Shown here in pieces: positions 54,303 through 62,339 of a stretch of DNA of 64,000 bases. This stretch comes from CAYWVO01 sp964461835 (GTDB lineage: Bacteria; Zixibacteria; MSB-5A5; WJJR01; JAJRUJ01). Position 1 is the stretch's first letter; each line of letters starts with the position of its first letter. The position numbers and the translations under genes are program-made. The stretch is from positions 1 to 64,000 of the forward strand of contig CAYWVO010000005.1 of assembly GCA_964461835.1 (NCBI GenBank), given 5' to 3'. The notes beneath the pieces are model-generated. The model was not told the origin of the DNA. It searched no databases and saw only the letters and a list, made by a program, of their open reading frames with translations.

Positions 54303-54725
54303 ATGCCAATACCGAACAGAGCAGCAGAGGATGCCTGCAGAGAGGCCGGCCCGGAAAAGACCGAGCCAATATTTATCATTTCCTCCGGGACCATCGTCGG
54401 CTGTAATGACGCGGCTGCAGTTCTGGTCGACTTGCACCCGTCAGCCGTGACCGGGTGGCCATTTTCCCAGGTATTTCGGCCGGCAACGGAGCAGGAAAAC
54501 CCTCATCAATATGTCGATGAACTGCTGAACGGAGTATTGGACAGCGGCAATTTCCAGGATATTCGTGGAGAAGTTCAATTCAATACGCCGCATCCGATTC
54601 TCGTGTCCGCCCGCCTGCAACCGCTGCTCCTGGAAGGTCAGAAACGAGTTCTGGTGTCTTGTCACGTGCCCCTGACTCGGCGTGATGCTGACGGAAAGAA
54701 TTCCGCCACTGCCGACAATTTGTGA
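54303..54725 (+). CDS. Stand-alone PAS-domain protein
   Basis: A 140-aa protein with one PAS-like domain from about residue 20 to 130. It shows PIFIISSGTIVGCNDAAAVLV, HPSAVTGWPFSQVF and a late strand LVSARLQPLLLEGQKRVLVSCHV. It has no kinase or output domain. It sits upstream of the six-PAS kinase on the same strand, separated by a 382-bp gap, so it may be a partner or the remnant of a larger sensor. The start is not certain. Confidence 0.6.
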   Translation: MPIPNRAAEDACREAGPEKTEPIFIISSGTIVGCNDAAAVLVDLHPSAVTGWPFSQVFRPATEQENPHQYVDELLNGVLDSGNFQDIRGEVQFNTPHPILVSARLQPLLLEGQKRVLVSCHVPLTRRDADGKNSATADNL

Positions 54726-55107
54726 CCACTCACTGTCGTTTTTCACGCACCCTGCTGCCGGCTATGGCCGGAGCTGTCTCTTCCCTGATGCACAAACGTT
54801 GAGGAGTTCCGCTCGATCAGTGTTAAGATTGCTGCCGGCAACTATTGCCAGAAAAATATTGCCTGTATCGGCAGTAAGTCGTATTTCTCTTGTGAACACG
54901 GGTTTTGGCTACCACAACATCACGCATACTGACATCGCACCCGTGACTGTTACCGGCATCGCCAACTCGTACGGCTGAACGATGCTGGTGGCAGGCGCAG
55001 TCAGGAAATCCCGGTACGCAGTGAGTACGGGTCGGGTTGCTGAGTTGCGAATATCGTAGGCCTTTGCAGCAACGCAGTTGGTATCCGAACGGGGTGGGAG
55101 TAAGAAA
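54726..55107 (+). other. 382-bp intergenic region
   Basis: No convincing gene is present. An open frame at 54682-54978 has no family features. No clear terminator or repeat was seen. The promoter of the kinase gene is expected here. Confidence 0.4.
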
Positions 55108-58100
55108 ATGAGCCAGGAGAAACGCACACGTTCATCAGGAAAAGGTAAACGATCGTCTCAACATAATCAGGAAAAACAGACCAGGGCCCCTCGACAAACA
55201 AAAGCGCCAAGGAAACCATCAACCGCCATGCGGCATCAGGCAGCCTCATTTATCGAGGCCTGCTTCCATCTACCGCTGGGTGTTTTTCGCACTACACCGG
55301 ACGGTACGATCCTGGCGGCCAACGAGGCGGCACTGGCGATTCTCGGGTATGAGTCGATGGAGGAGTTGCAGCGAGTTAATGCTGCGGATCTGTATGTACG
55401 GCCCGCCCGTCGTCTCGAGCTGATGGACTCATTGGCTAAAACACGCACTGTTATCGGTGAAGAGGTGGAGTTGCGGCGGAAGGACGGCAGCACTGTCTGG
55501 TGCAGCACCAATATAACTGCAGTGATCGATCAGGAACGCCACACTACTTACTACGACGGCATTCTCCTCGACATCACCCAGCGGAAACAAACAGAACGTT
55601 TGTTGCGGAACCAGCAGGAACGCCTCGAATTGGCCCTGGAGGGTGCCCAACTGGCGACGTGGGATGAGAACATGCAAACCCGTACTGTCACACGCGATGC
55701 CCGGTGGGCGGAAACGTTGGGATACACTCCCGAGGAAATTGGGGAAACGGACACAGAATGGAAAGAGTTGATCCATCCGGATGACCAACCGGCGGTCGAG
55801 CGGGCTATCAAAGAATATGAGTCCGGTCAGTCGCCCTTCTTCCGGCTGGAACATCGCCTGCGCACCAAGTCGGGCGATTGGAAATGGATTCTTAATTGGG
55901 GACGCATCCTGGAATGGGATGAGGAAGGCAGGCCCGTGCGTGCCGCTGGCGTGCACCAGGATGTGACCGAGCAGAGACGGGCGCAAGAGGCCCTGCGCGC
56001 CAGCGAAAAAAAATATCGCTTGCTCTTCGATAATGCCGGGGTGGGGATCGGCTATATCACCATCGAAGGGGAAATACTCTCGTTCAATCGCACTGCGGCG
56101 GAATTCATGGGCGGAAAGCCGGACGAGTTTATTGGGAAATCGTTTTATGACCTGTATCCTCGGGCAGATGCCGATGTGCATACACATCGCCTGCACGAAG
56201 CGGCTACGATTGACGAAACATTGGAGTTTTTGGATTGTGCACAACTACCCGGAAAGAAACGGTGGTTTCACTCGTTTTACACGCCGATCCGCGACGATGA
56301 CGGAGAGATACAGGGTGTCCAGATCATCGCCCATGACGTTACTGCTCGCGTTGAGGCGGAGGAGGCCCGTCGCGAAGCAGAACGCCAGAAGGATATTGTT
56401 CTCAATTCTACCAGTGAGACATTTGCCTATTATACGCCCGACATGAAAGTTGTCTGGGCCAACAAGGCAGCGGCGCATTCGGTTGGCAAGACAGTGGACG
56501 AATTAGTCGGCAAGCAGTGTTACGAATTGTGGCGTCAACGCTCGGAACCGTGCGAAAATTGCCCGGTAATACGGGCAGAGAAGACCGGTACGCCGCAGGA
56601 AGCGGAACATGTTACACCGGACGGTCGTCACTGGCTCCTCCGTGGCTACCCGGTATTTGCTGAGAAGGAAACATTGATCGGGCTGGTGGAATTTGGGCAG
56701 GATATCACTGACCGGGTAAACGCTGAACGGACCCTCCAGGCCGAACGCGATCGGGCCCAGAACTTTCTAGATATCGCTGGGACGATCATTATCGCGTTGA
56801 ATACTCGGGGGGAAGTTACCATGATTAACCAACGCGGGTGCGAGATCCTTAACAGTACCAAAGAAGATGTGCTTGGGGTCAATTGGATTCATACATTTTT
56901 ACCGGAAGAGGTGCGGTCCGAAGTCTATGCAGGGTTTGAACAATTGATACGTGGGGACATGGGTGAGTACGAACACCACGATAATCCGGTCATTACCACA
57001 ACCGGGGAACGCCGCGATATTCACTGGCACAATCGCGTCCTTTACGATGAGACGGGGAAGTCGATCGGGACACTGAGTTCCGGCGAAGACATTACCGAGC
57101 AGAAAAAGGCCGAAACAGCGTTGCGGCACAGCGAACAGCGGTTTCGTCTCATTGCCGAGACGATCCAGGACGTTTTCTTGGTAGTTACTCCGGATTACAG
57201 CGAGGTCATCTACGTCAGTCCTATGTATGAGAAAATTTGGGGACGATCGCGGGACAGTCTTAAGCAACATCCGCGCTCGTGGCTGGATGCGTTGCCCAAG
57301 AAAGACCGTAACATCGTATGGAATTACATTTCTGAACATATGAATATGGACTTTGAGATGCTGACAATCCCTGAATACCGCGTTATTCGCCCGGATGGAT
57401 CGACCCGCTGGATTCATGCGCGGTACTTTCCGGTGCGTGATACCGAGGGAAGACTCTCCCAGATTGTCGGCATTGCGGTGGATATCACAGAGCGGAAAGA
57501 GGCTGAACTCCGGATCCAGCACTACCAGAAACAACTGCGCGAAATGTCCGCTGAAATTTCCCTGACCGAAGAACGGGAACGGCGGCGTCTGGCGGCGGGC
57601 ATTCATGATGACATTGCCCAACCACTGGTCTTTACCAATATGGAACTCACAACCTTACTACGGGACCCAGAACTCCCGGAACCACTGGTCGCGCAGATCA
57701 CGCCCCTGCAGGAGCAGCTCAAATTGGCGATCGATCGTGTCCGTTCCTTATCGTTTGAACTCAGTCCACCGGTGCTCTATGAGTTGGGATTTGCCGAAGC
57801 AATCGACTGGCTGGCCGAGGAAACCGAGAAACAGCACGGAATTCACACTGAATTCTCGGGAACCAAGGACCTTCCGCTCCTGCCGGATGACACGAAGGTC
57901 ACGCTCTATCAGGCGGCACGGGAACTGATGATCAATGCTGTCAAACATGCACAGGCCAATCAACTAAAAGTCACGTTGACCCGTAAAAAGGATCAGGTTC
58001 GCCTACAAATCACCGACAACGGCGTTGGTTTTGAACCATCTTCAGTAGACACAAGACGCGATACGCACGGCGGATTTGGCTTGTTTAATATCCGCGAACG

Positions 58101-58242
58101 TATGAAATTACTGGACGGAGAAATCATTATTGATTCGCAACCGGGAAGTGGCAGCCGTGTTACCTTAATTGCACCGATTTCGGAACGCCGGAACACAGAC
58201 GTTGGGGGAGCACATGGCAACCAAGGTACTGCTGGCGGATGA
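55108..58242 (+). CDS. Six-PAS NarX-type sensor histidine kinase
   Basis: A 1044-aa cytoplasmic kinase with no transmembrane segment. Six PAS/PAC units are visible, starting near residues 45, 170, 305, 427, 550 and 680. The fourth has a Cys-rich QCYELWRQRSEPCENCPV segment, seen in redox-type PAS relatives. The kinase core is HisKA_3: ERERRRLAAGIHDDIAQPL with H833, then ELSPPVLYELGF, and an ATPase with MINAVKHA, DNGVGFEP and GGFGLFNIRERM. The ATG at 55108 follows GGGAG at 55096-55100. It overlaps the LuxR-type regulator by 29 bp. The N-terminal 40 residues are basic. Confidence 0.9.
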   Translation: MSQEKRTRSSGKGKRSSQHNQEKQTRAPRQTKAPRKPSTAMRHQAASFIEACFHLPLGVFRTTPDGTILAANEAALAILGYESMEELQRVNAADLYVRPARRLELMDSLAKTRTVIGEEVELRRKDGSTVWCSTNITAVIDQERHTTYYDGILLDITQRKQTERLLRNQQERLELALEGAQLATWDENMQTRTVTRDARWAETLGYTPEEIGETDTEWKELIHPDDQPAVERAIKEYESGQSPFFRLEHRLRTKSGDWKWILNWGRILEWDEEGRPVRAAGVHQDVTEQRRAQEALRASEKKYRLLFDNAGVGIGYITIEGEILSFNRTAAEFMGGKPDEFIGKSFYDLYPRADADVHTHRLHEAATIDETLEFLDCAQLPGKKRWFHSFYTPIRDDDGEIQGVQIIAHDVTARVEAEEARREAERQKDIVLNSTSETFAYYTPDMKVVWANKAAAHSVGKTVDELVGKQCYELWRQRSEPCENCPVIRAEKTGTPQEAEHVTPDGRHWLLRGYPVFAEKETLIGLVEFGQDITDRVNAERTLQAERDRAQNFLDIAGTIIIALNTRGEVTMINQRGCEILNSTKEDVLGVNWIHTFLPEEVRSEVYAGFEQLIRGDMGEYEHHDNPVITTTGERRDIHWHNRVLYDETGKSIGTLSSGEDITEQKKAETALRHSEQRFRLIAETIQDVFLVVTPDYSEVIYVSPMYEKIWGRSRDSLKQHPRSWLDALPKKDRNIVWNYISEHMNMDFEMLTIPEYRVIRPDGSTRWIHARYFPVRDTEGRLSQIVGIAVDITERKEAELRIQHYQKQLREMSAEISLTEERERRRLAAGIHDDIAQPLVFTNMELTTLLRDPELPEPLVAQITPLQEQLKLAIDRVRSLSFELSPPVLYELGFAEAIDWLAEETEKQHGIHTEFSGTKDLPLLPDDTKVTLYQAARELMINAVKHAQANQLKVTLTRKKDQVRLQITDNGVGFEPSSVDTRRDTHGGFGLFNIRERMKLLDGEIIIDSQPGSGSRVTLIAPISERRNTDVGGAHGNQGTAGG

Positions 58243-58867
58243 CCACCAAATTATCCGCGAAGGATTGCATCACCTGCTGGACCACCAGCCGGATATAGAG
58301 GTCGTGGGAGAAGCGAGCAACGGTCATGAAGCGGTCCGGCTGGCCGAGGAAACACAGCCGGATGTCGTGATCATGGATGTCGGCATGCCTCAACTAAACG
58401 GGATCGAAGCAACGCGGCAAATCAAAAGCAAAAATAATCGCATCAAAGTCGTCGCGCTGTCGGTCCATTCGGATCATCGGTTCATCACCAAGACACTGGC
58501 CGCCGGCGCCACCGGCTACCTGCTGAAGGACTCAGCGGTCGATGATGTGGTTGCGGCCATTCATGCGGTCATGGCCGGCAAGTCGTATCTCTCGCCGGAG
58601 ATTGTCGATACGGTGGTCACCGATTATGTCGATCACGTCACGCAGGCCAGACCGGCGCCGGCGCCCGAGCTGACGGCGCGGGAGCGGGAAGTGCTGCAAC
58701 TGCTGGCCGAGGGACACAGCACCCGCGAGGTTGCTGAAATCATTAGCGTCAGCACCAAGACCGTCGACACGCATCGGCGGAATATCATGATCAAACTGGA
58801 TATCTACAGTATTGCCGAATTGACCAAGTACGCATTGCGAGAGGGTCTGGTCAGCCTGAGTGAGTAA
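58214..58867 (+). CDS. NarL/LuxR-family response regulator
   Basis: A 217-aa regulator. The receiver has DDH at residues 10-12, phosphoacceptor D55 in VIMDVGMPQLNG and the Lys in GYLLKDSA. A linker with PAPAPE leads to a C-terminal LuxR helix-turn-helix (LTAREREVLQLLAEGHSTREVAEIISVSTKTVDTHRRNI is the family consensus region, residues about 151-190). It should be phosphorylated by the six-PAS kinase and act as a DNA-binding regulator. The ATG at 58214 has GGGGGAG at 58204-58210, inside the kinase 3' end, which shows coupling. Confidence 0.92.
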   Translation: MATKVLLADDHQIIREGLHHLLDHQPDIEVVGEASNGHEAVRLAEETQPDVVIMDVGMPQLNGIEATRQIKSKNNRIKVVALSVHSDHRFITKTLAAGATGYLLKDSAVDDVVAAIHAVMAGKSYLSPEIVDTVVTDYVDHVTQARPAPAPELTAREREVLQLLAEGHSTREVAEIISVSTKTVDTHRRNIMIKLDIYSIAELTKYALREGLVSLSE

Positions 58868-59156
58868 CGATTTGTATGATTTGTATGCACTTAGCCGCCT
58901 CACTGGGGTGGGTATCTAAGCATTTGCCTTAAAACGTTCTAAGAAAATCTCCTCCAACGATAGACGAATATCACCGCCGTCAAGCCATTTGGCGCACGCA
59001 CCGAACGCACTAAATTCGCATCGCAAACGCGTGGAAACCGCCGGGAAATCAGCGTGCAGATTATTCGCTCGGCAAAAATCCCGTATATCTGGGCAACACG
59101 GTTCACCGAAGTATCATTCCGGCCGGGCATAATGCCGATAACTACAATACTGACTG

Positions 59157-60584
59157 ATGGTTACTCACATGGACAAACCGGGTGCCTCGGAGACGATGGC
59201 TGAACAGGTTCTGTTGACCATCTCCGAAGATAAAATGGGTGTTCGGGTAAACTGTCCTGCAGAGTTTGTCAACGACGAAGCTGCGCTGGCGGAAATTGAG
59301 CGCATTTTCCGCCGGGAATCCTTGGACTGGAAAGCGGCCCGGGAACGCGTGGAAGAGGTCTTGGAGACCGCACGGCGGGAAGGTAAGGGCCTGGAGAATG
59401 TCATTGTTGCTGAGGGCACACCCCCGGTGTTGCCGGTGGACGGTCGAATTGAGTGGACAAAAGGGTATTTCGCCGAAGGCTTTTACATTGACCCGGAGAC
59501 GCAGCGCATTGATTTCAATCAACGACGGGCAAATCCCTCGGTTGAGGAAAATGAATTCCTCGTGACAGTGTATCCGGCACAGCCTGGTAAGCCGGGTCGT
59601 GATGTCTGCGGCCGGTCCATCAGTGTCGCCCGCCCCAAGCCACCACCGATCAAGGCCGGGGCGAAAGTGACCTGGGATGACCGGGCCGGTGGGTACCGCG
59701 CACAATGTGCGGGTCGAGTCGTCTACCGTAACAATACCGTCAGTGTTGAAGACGTGTACCATATCCGGCAGGATCTCGATACGGATTTCGGTAACATTGA
59801 TCATAATGGGTCAGTGGTAATCGACGGAGGGATTTCTTCCGATGTGAAAGTCCGGACCAAGAGCGACCTGGAAGTTCGTGGTCTCGTTTATGCGTGCGAG
59901 ATTTCCTGTGGTGGTGATTTTGCCGCCCGCAGCGGTATAAACTCCAATCCGGAACGGAGAATCTTTGTCGCCGGGAACATGGCCACCCGGCATATCGGCC
60001 AGGCCACGATTGACGCGGTCGGTGATATTGTTGCCGAACGGGAAATATTTTGTTCTACGGTTCGCACCCGCGGCGCCGTCATCGCACCGGGGAAAGTAAT
60101 CGGCGGAGAGATCATGGCCACCCGCGGGATTACCATTGGTGAGGCGGGATCGAAGGCCGGGGCGCGAACTACCGTGGTCGCCGGGCTTGACTATCCACTG
60201 CTCCGCCAAATCAGCACCAACAACCGGGTAATCTCCGGGACCGAGAAAATGATTGAGAGAATCCACCTGGCGAACAAGACCGCCAAACGTAAACAGCGAT
60301 TTCTCAGCCGGCAGCAAAAACAGGCGCTGAACGAACTGGAGGACAAGATTGAAGTTGCGAAGAAGGATATCGAACGGCGCCGCGAAGAAAACAAGATCTT
60401 AAAAAAACAATCACTTGCCAATCGGAACGCGCAGATTGTAATCAAGGACGTTGTCTATCCCGGGACGATACTCCGTATTCTCGATTCCCAGTATGAGGTC
60501 AGTGATACCTTGATCGGTCCGGTCATCGCCAAATACGACCGGGCAACCGCCGCTGTGGTGCTGACGTCAGATGAGAATACGTAA
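59157..60584 (+). CDS. FapA/DUF342-family protein
   Basis: A 475-aa member of the FapA (DUF342) family. The core is a beta-helix-like domain of glycine-rich repeats (GSVVIDGGISSDVKVRTKSDLEVRG, GDIVAEREI, GGEIMATRGI). A coiled-coil region follows near residues 370-430, and the C-terminus is a short beta domain. In Bacillus and Vibrio relatives the protein has been linked to cell-surface or flagellar functions and to c-di-GMP binding, but its role is not settled. No flagellar genes are nearby. It follows the regulator by 289 bp. Other ATG codons at 59169 and 59196 are possible starts. Confidence 0.8.
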   Translation: MVTHMDKPGASETMAEQVLLTISEDKMGVRVNCPAEFVNDEAALAEIERIFRRESLDWKAARERVEEVLETARREGKGLENVIVAEGTPPVLPVDGRIEWTKGYFAEGFYIDPETQRIDFNQRRANPSVEENEFLVTVYPAQPGKPGRDVCGRSISVARPKPPPIKAGAKVTWDDRAGGYRAQCAGRVVYRNNTVSVEDVYHIRQDLDTDFGNIDHNGSVVIDGGISSDVKVRTKSDLEVRGLVYACEISCGGDFAARSGINSNPERRIFVAGNMATRHIGQATIDAVGDIVAEREIFCSTVRTRGAVIAPGKVIGGEIMATRGITIGEAGSKAGARTTVVAGLDYPLLRQISTNNRVISGTEKMIERIHLANKTAKRKQRFLSRQQKQALNELEDKIEVAKKDIERRREENKILKKQSLANRNAQIVIKDVVYPGTILRILDSQYEVSDTLIGPVIAKYDRATAAVVLTSDENT

Positions 60585-60805
60585 ACGACAGCGATTCCAT
60601 TACCCACCGACCATCGCACCCTGCAAACTCACATCCTTCCCGTAACCGTGGCCTCTGTGCCGGTGACAACGGCCTGCGGCAAATCCTCCCTCTGCTCGGC
60701 GCTGCTCCGGTCCGGCAGGTGCAATCCCTTTGTTTCCACCCGGCTATGCTGCTGATCGGCAAATAGATAACGTGGGTGCTCTCGTAACCCACTTCAACGG
60801 TACCA

Positions 60806-61177
60806 GTGCCTCAAGAAACCGTTCCAGCTTTGAATCATCCCCGGCATTTGTTTCAGATTCCGCGCCGGACGGCAGATTCCCGTGAGATTGCGCTTGGAGG
60901 AGCAGGAGACCAGAACGAAAATGAGATCCCCGATGTTTGCGAATGCGACTGTGGAACGATCGGCGATATCAATTGTGATCTCAGCGTCGATCCCCTGGAC
61001 GTTCAGTTTTTGGTGGCTTTCGTGTATCAGTCACAAGATGCTCGCTGTGACAAACCGCAATGCCCGGTGGAAACGGGTGATGTAAACTGCGACGGTAATG
61101 TTGATCCTCTGGATGTGCAGTTCCTGGTCGCCTTCGTGTATCAAGGGCAGGACGCTCGCTGTACGCCGTGTGCCTGA
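60806..61177 (+). pseudogene. Dockerin-like C-terminal fragment of a secreted protein
   Basis: A 123-aa frame whose second half holds two copies of a dockerin-like Cys/Asp motif (GDINCD then VDPLDVQFLVAFVYQSQDAR; GDVNCD then the same block), preceded by NENEIPDVCECDC. These calcium-binding-like repeats are normally the tail of larger secreted proteins. The first 40 residues have no signal peptide or recognisable domain and the start is GTG, so I read this as the 3' end of a broken gene. A small real protein is the alternative. Confidence 0.55.
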
Positions 61178-61195
61178 CCTACCGTTACCATAAAT

Positions 61196-61229
61196 AAGTG
61201 GGTGAGTATATGCTAATACTCACCCGCTT
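61196..61229. terminator. Bidirectional terminator-type hairpin
   Basis: A 14-bp stem (AAGTGGGTGAGTAT at 61196-61209 with ATACTCACCCGCTT at 61216-61229, one wobble pair) with a 6-base loop lies between the convergent dockerin-like and HmuY-like genes. The flanks are A/T-rich. It should end transcription from both sides. Confidence 0.7.
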
Positions 61230-61250
61230 CAAATGCTTTACGGTTTTCTC

Positions 61251-62315
61251 TCACAATTCTTCCCAGTACCAGATGTAGTTGCCGCTCTGGCCCGTTTCGC
61301 CGTAATAGGTGTCGATCATCACCTTATAGGTCTTGCCGTTAGAGCGGATCAGGTAGACATGGTTCTTTGACGAAAGGGTATGCGTTTGACTGTTATAATT
61401 GTACCAGTCGGTGAAGACCGAGCCCTGTTCGTCCTGCGCATATGCCTGTGGGACCGTAATGGCCTGGGTGTACGCATCAAAATCCGTGGGATCACTCATA
61501 TCCTCCAGCAGGGCGTAGGCGGGATTGGCGGCAGCCTCGCCTGGCCCGGAGAATGAACTATTGAGATAAACGTCGTAGTTCTCGACTTTGATGTCCCATT
61601 CCGTTGAGCTCGCCGGATTGGCAGGATTGACCGCCTGTCCGCTTGAGAAGTCGTAGTAGAACATGCCGCTGGAGCCATCCACCGTATCAATCAGCGCAGG
61701 ACCGGTCAAATCGGTCGACGATGGGCTGGGTTGGTGAACGTACTTGATGACGAAATTCCCCATCGCCGGGGGGGCACCGCCGCCAATGAGTTCGAGAAAC
61801 TGCACCTTCATATATTGGCCCGCGGCGTCCCGCATGGCATATACCGTTTGGGTCATCGTCAGCGTGTGGGTTTGCGGGTTGTACATGAAGTAATCGTCCA
61901 AAACGAGATTTAACCCGTCGGTGAGCCAGGACTCTTCGGGTACCGCATTCGCGGGGGTCATGGTGACATCTACAAAATCGTCCGTGACACCCATTGCGGT
62001 CAAATCCACGCTGGTGACGTCGCCGGAGCCGGATTCCCCGCTGTTGGTGATGATGACCGATCGCCGGAATCCCAGCTCCCAGGTGTTCGCTGCCGGCTTT
62101 GCGGAAGTCACCACATCCTTATCGTCGAAACTGTAGTAGACAAAATCCTCTTCTGGCGTAGCATCCGTCTTGGTTACCCAATAATCGCCGGATGCGTCGC
62201 GGCTGGTTGAATCGGTCCCCACTGGACCGGTTCCATTACCATCGTCGTTGGAACACCCGGTCAGCGTGACCGCGGTGAACAATAATACAGCGACACCCGT
62301 GAAAACATGACGCAT
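61251..62315 (-). CDS. Double-domain HmuY-like lipoprotein
   Basis: A 354-aa surface/periplasmic lipoprotein. The lipobox is LTGC with C21. The mature part has two similar halves. The first (about 45-180) has YYSFDDKDVV, WELGFRRSVIITN, the YNPQTHTLTMTQTVYAMR block and MKVQFLELI. The second (about 205-350) has FYYDFSSGQAV, WDIKVENYDVYLN, the YNSQTHTLSSKNHVYLIR block and YKVMIDTYYG. This is the HmuY pattern twice. HmuY binds heme for the TonB receptor HmuR. The second half lies directly before the stop. It follows the receptor gene on the same strand with 24 bp between them. Confidence 0.8.
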   Translation of the reverse strand: MRHVFTGVAVLLFTAVTLTGCSNDDGNGTGPVGTDSTSRDASGDYWVTKTDATPEEDFVYYSFDDKDVVTSAKPAANTWELGFRRSVIITNSGESGSGDVTSVDLTAMGVTDDFVDVTMTPANAVPEESWLTDGLNLVLDDYFMYNPQTHTLTMTQTVYAMRDAAGQYMKVQFLELIGGGAPPAMGNFVIKYVHQPSPSSTDLTGPALIDTVDGSSGMFYYDFSSGQAVNPANPASSTEWDIKVENYDVYLNSSFSGPGEAAANPAYALLEDMSDPTDFDAYTQAITVPQAYAQDEQGSVFTDWYNYNSQTHTLSSKNHVYLIRSNGKTYKVMIDTYYGETGQSGNYIWYWEEL

Positions 62316-62339
62316 ACAACCTCCTCCACTTTGTTTACT

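Noticed and set aside
54053..54394. 114-residue N-terminal extension of the second flippase
   Set aside because: It lacks membrane-protein character and overlaps the oppositely transcribed PAS gene; the family-like N-terminus starts at 54052 or 54031.
55429..56244. 271-codon minus-strand open frame
   Set aside because: It is a shadow of the six-PAS kinase with no recognisable motif or ribosome binding site.
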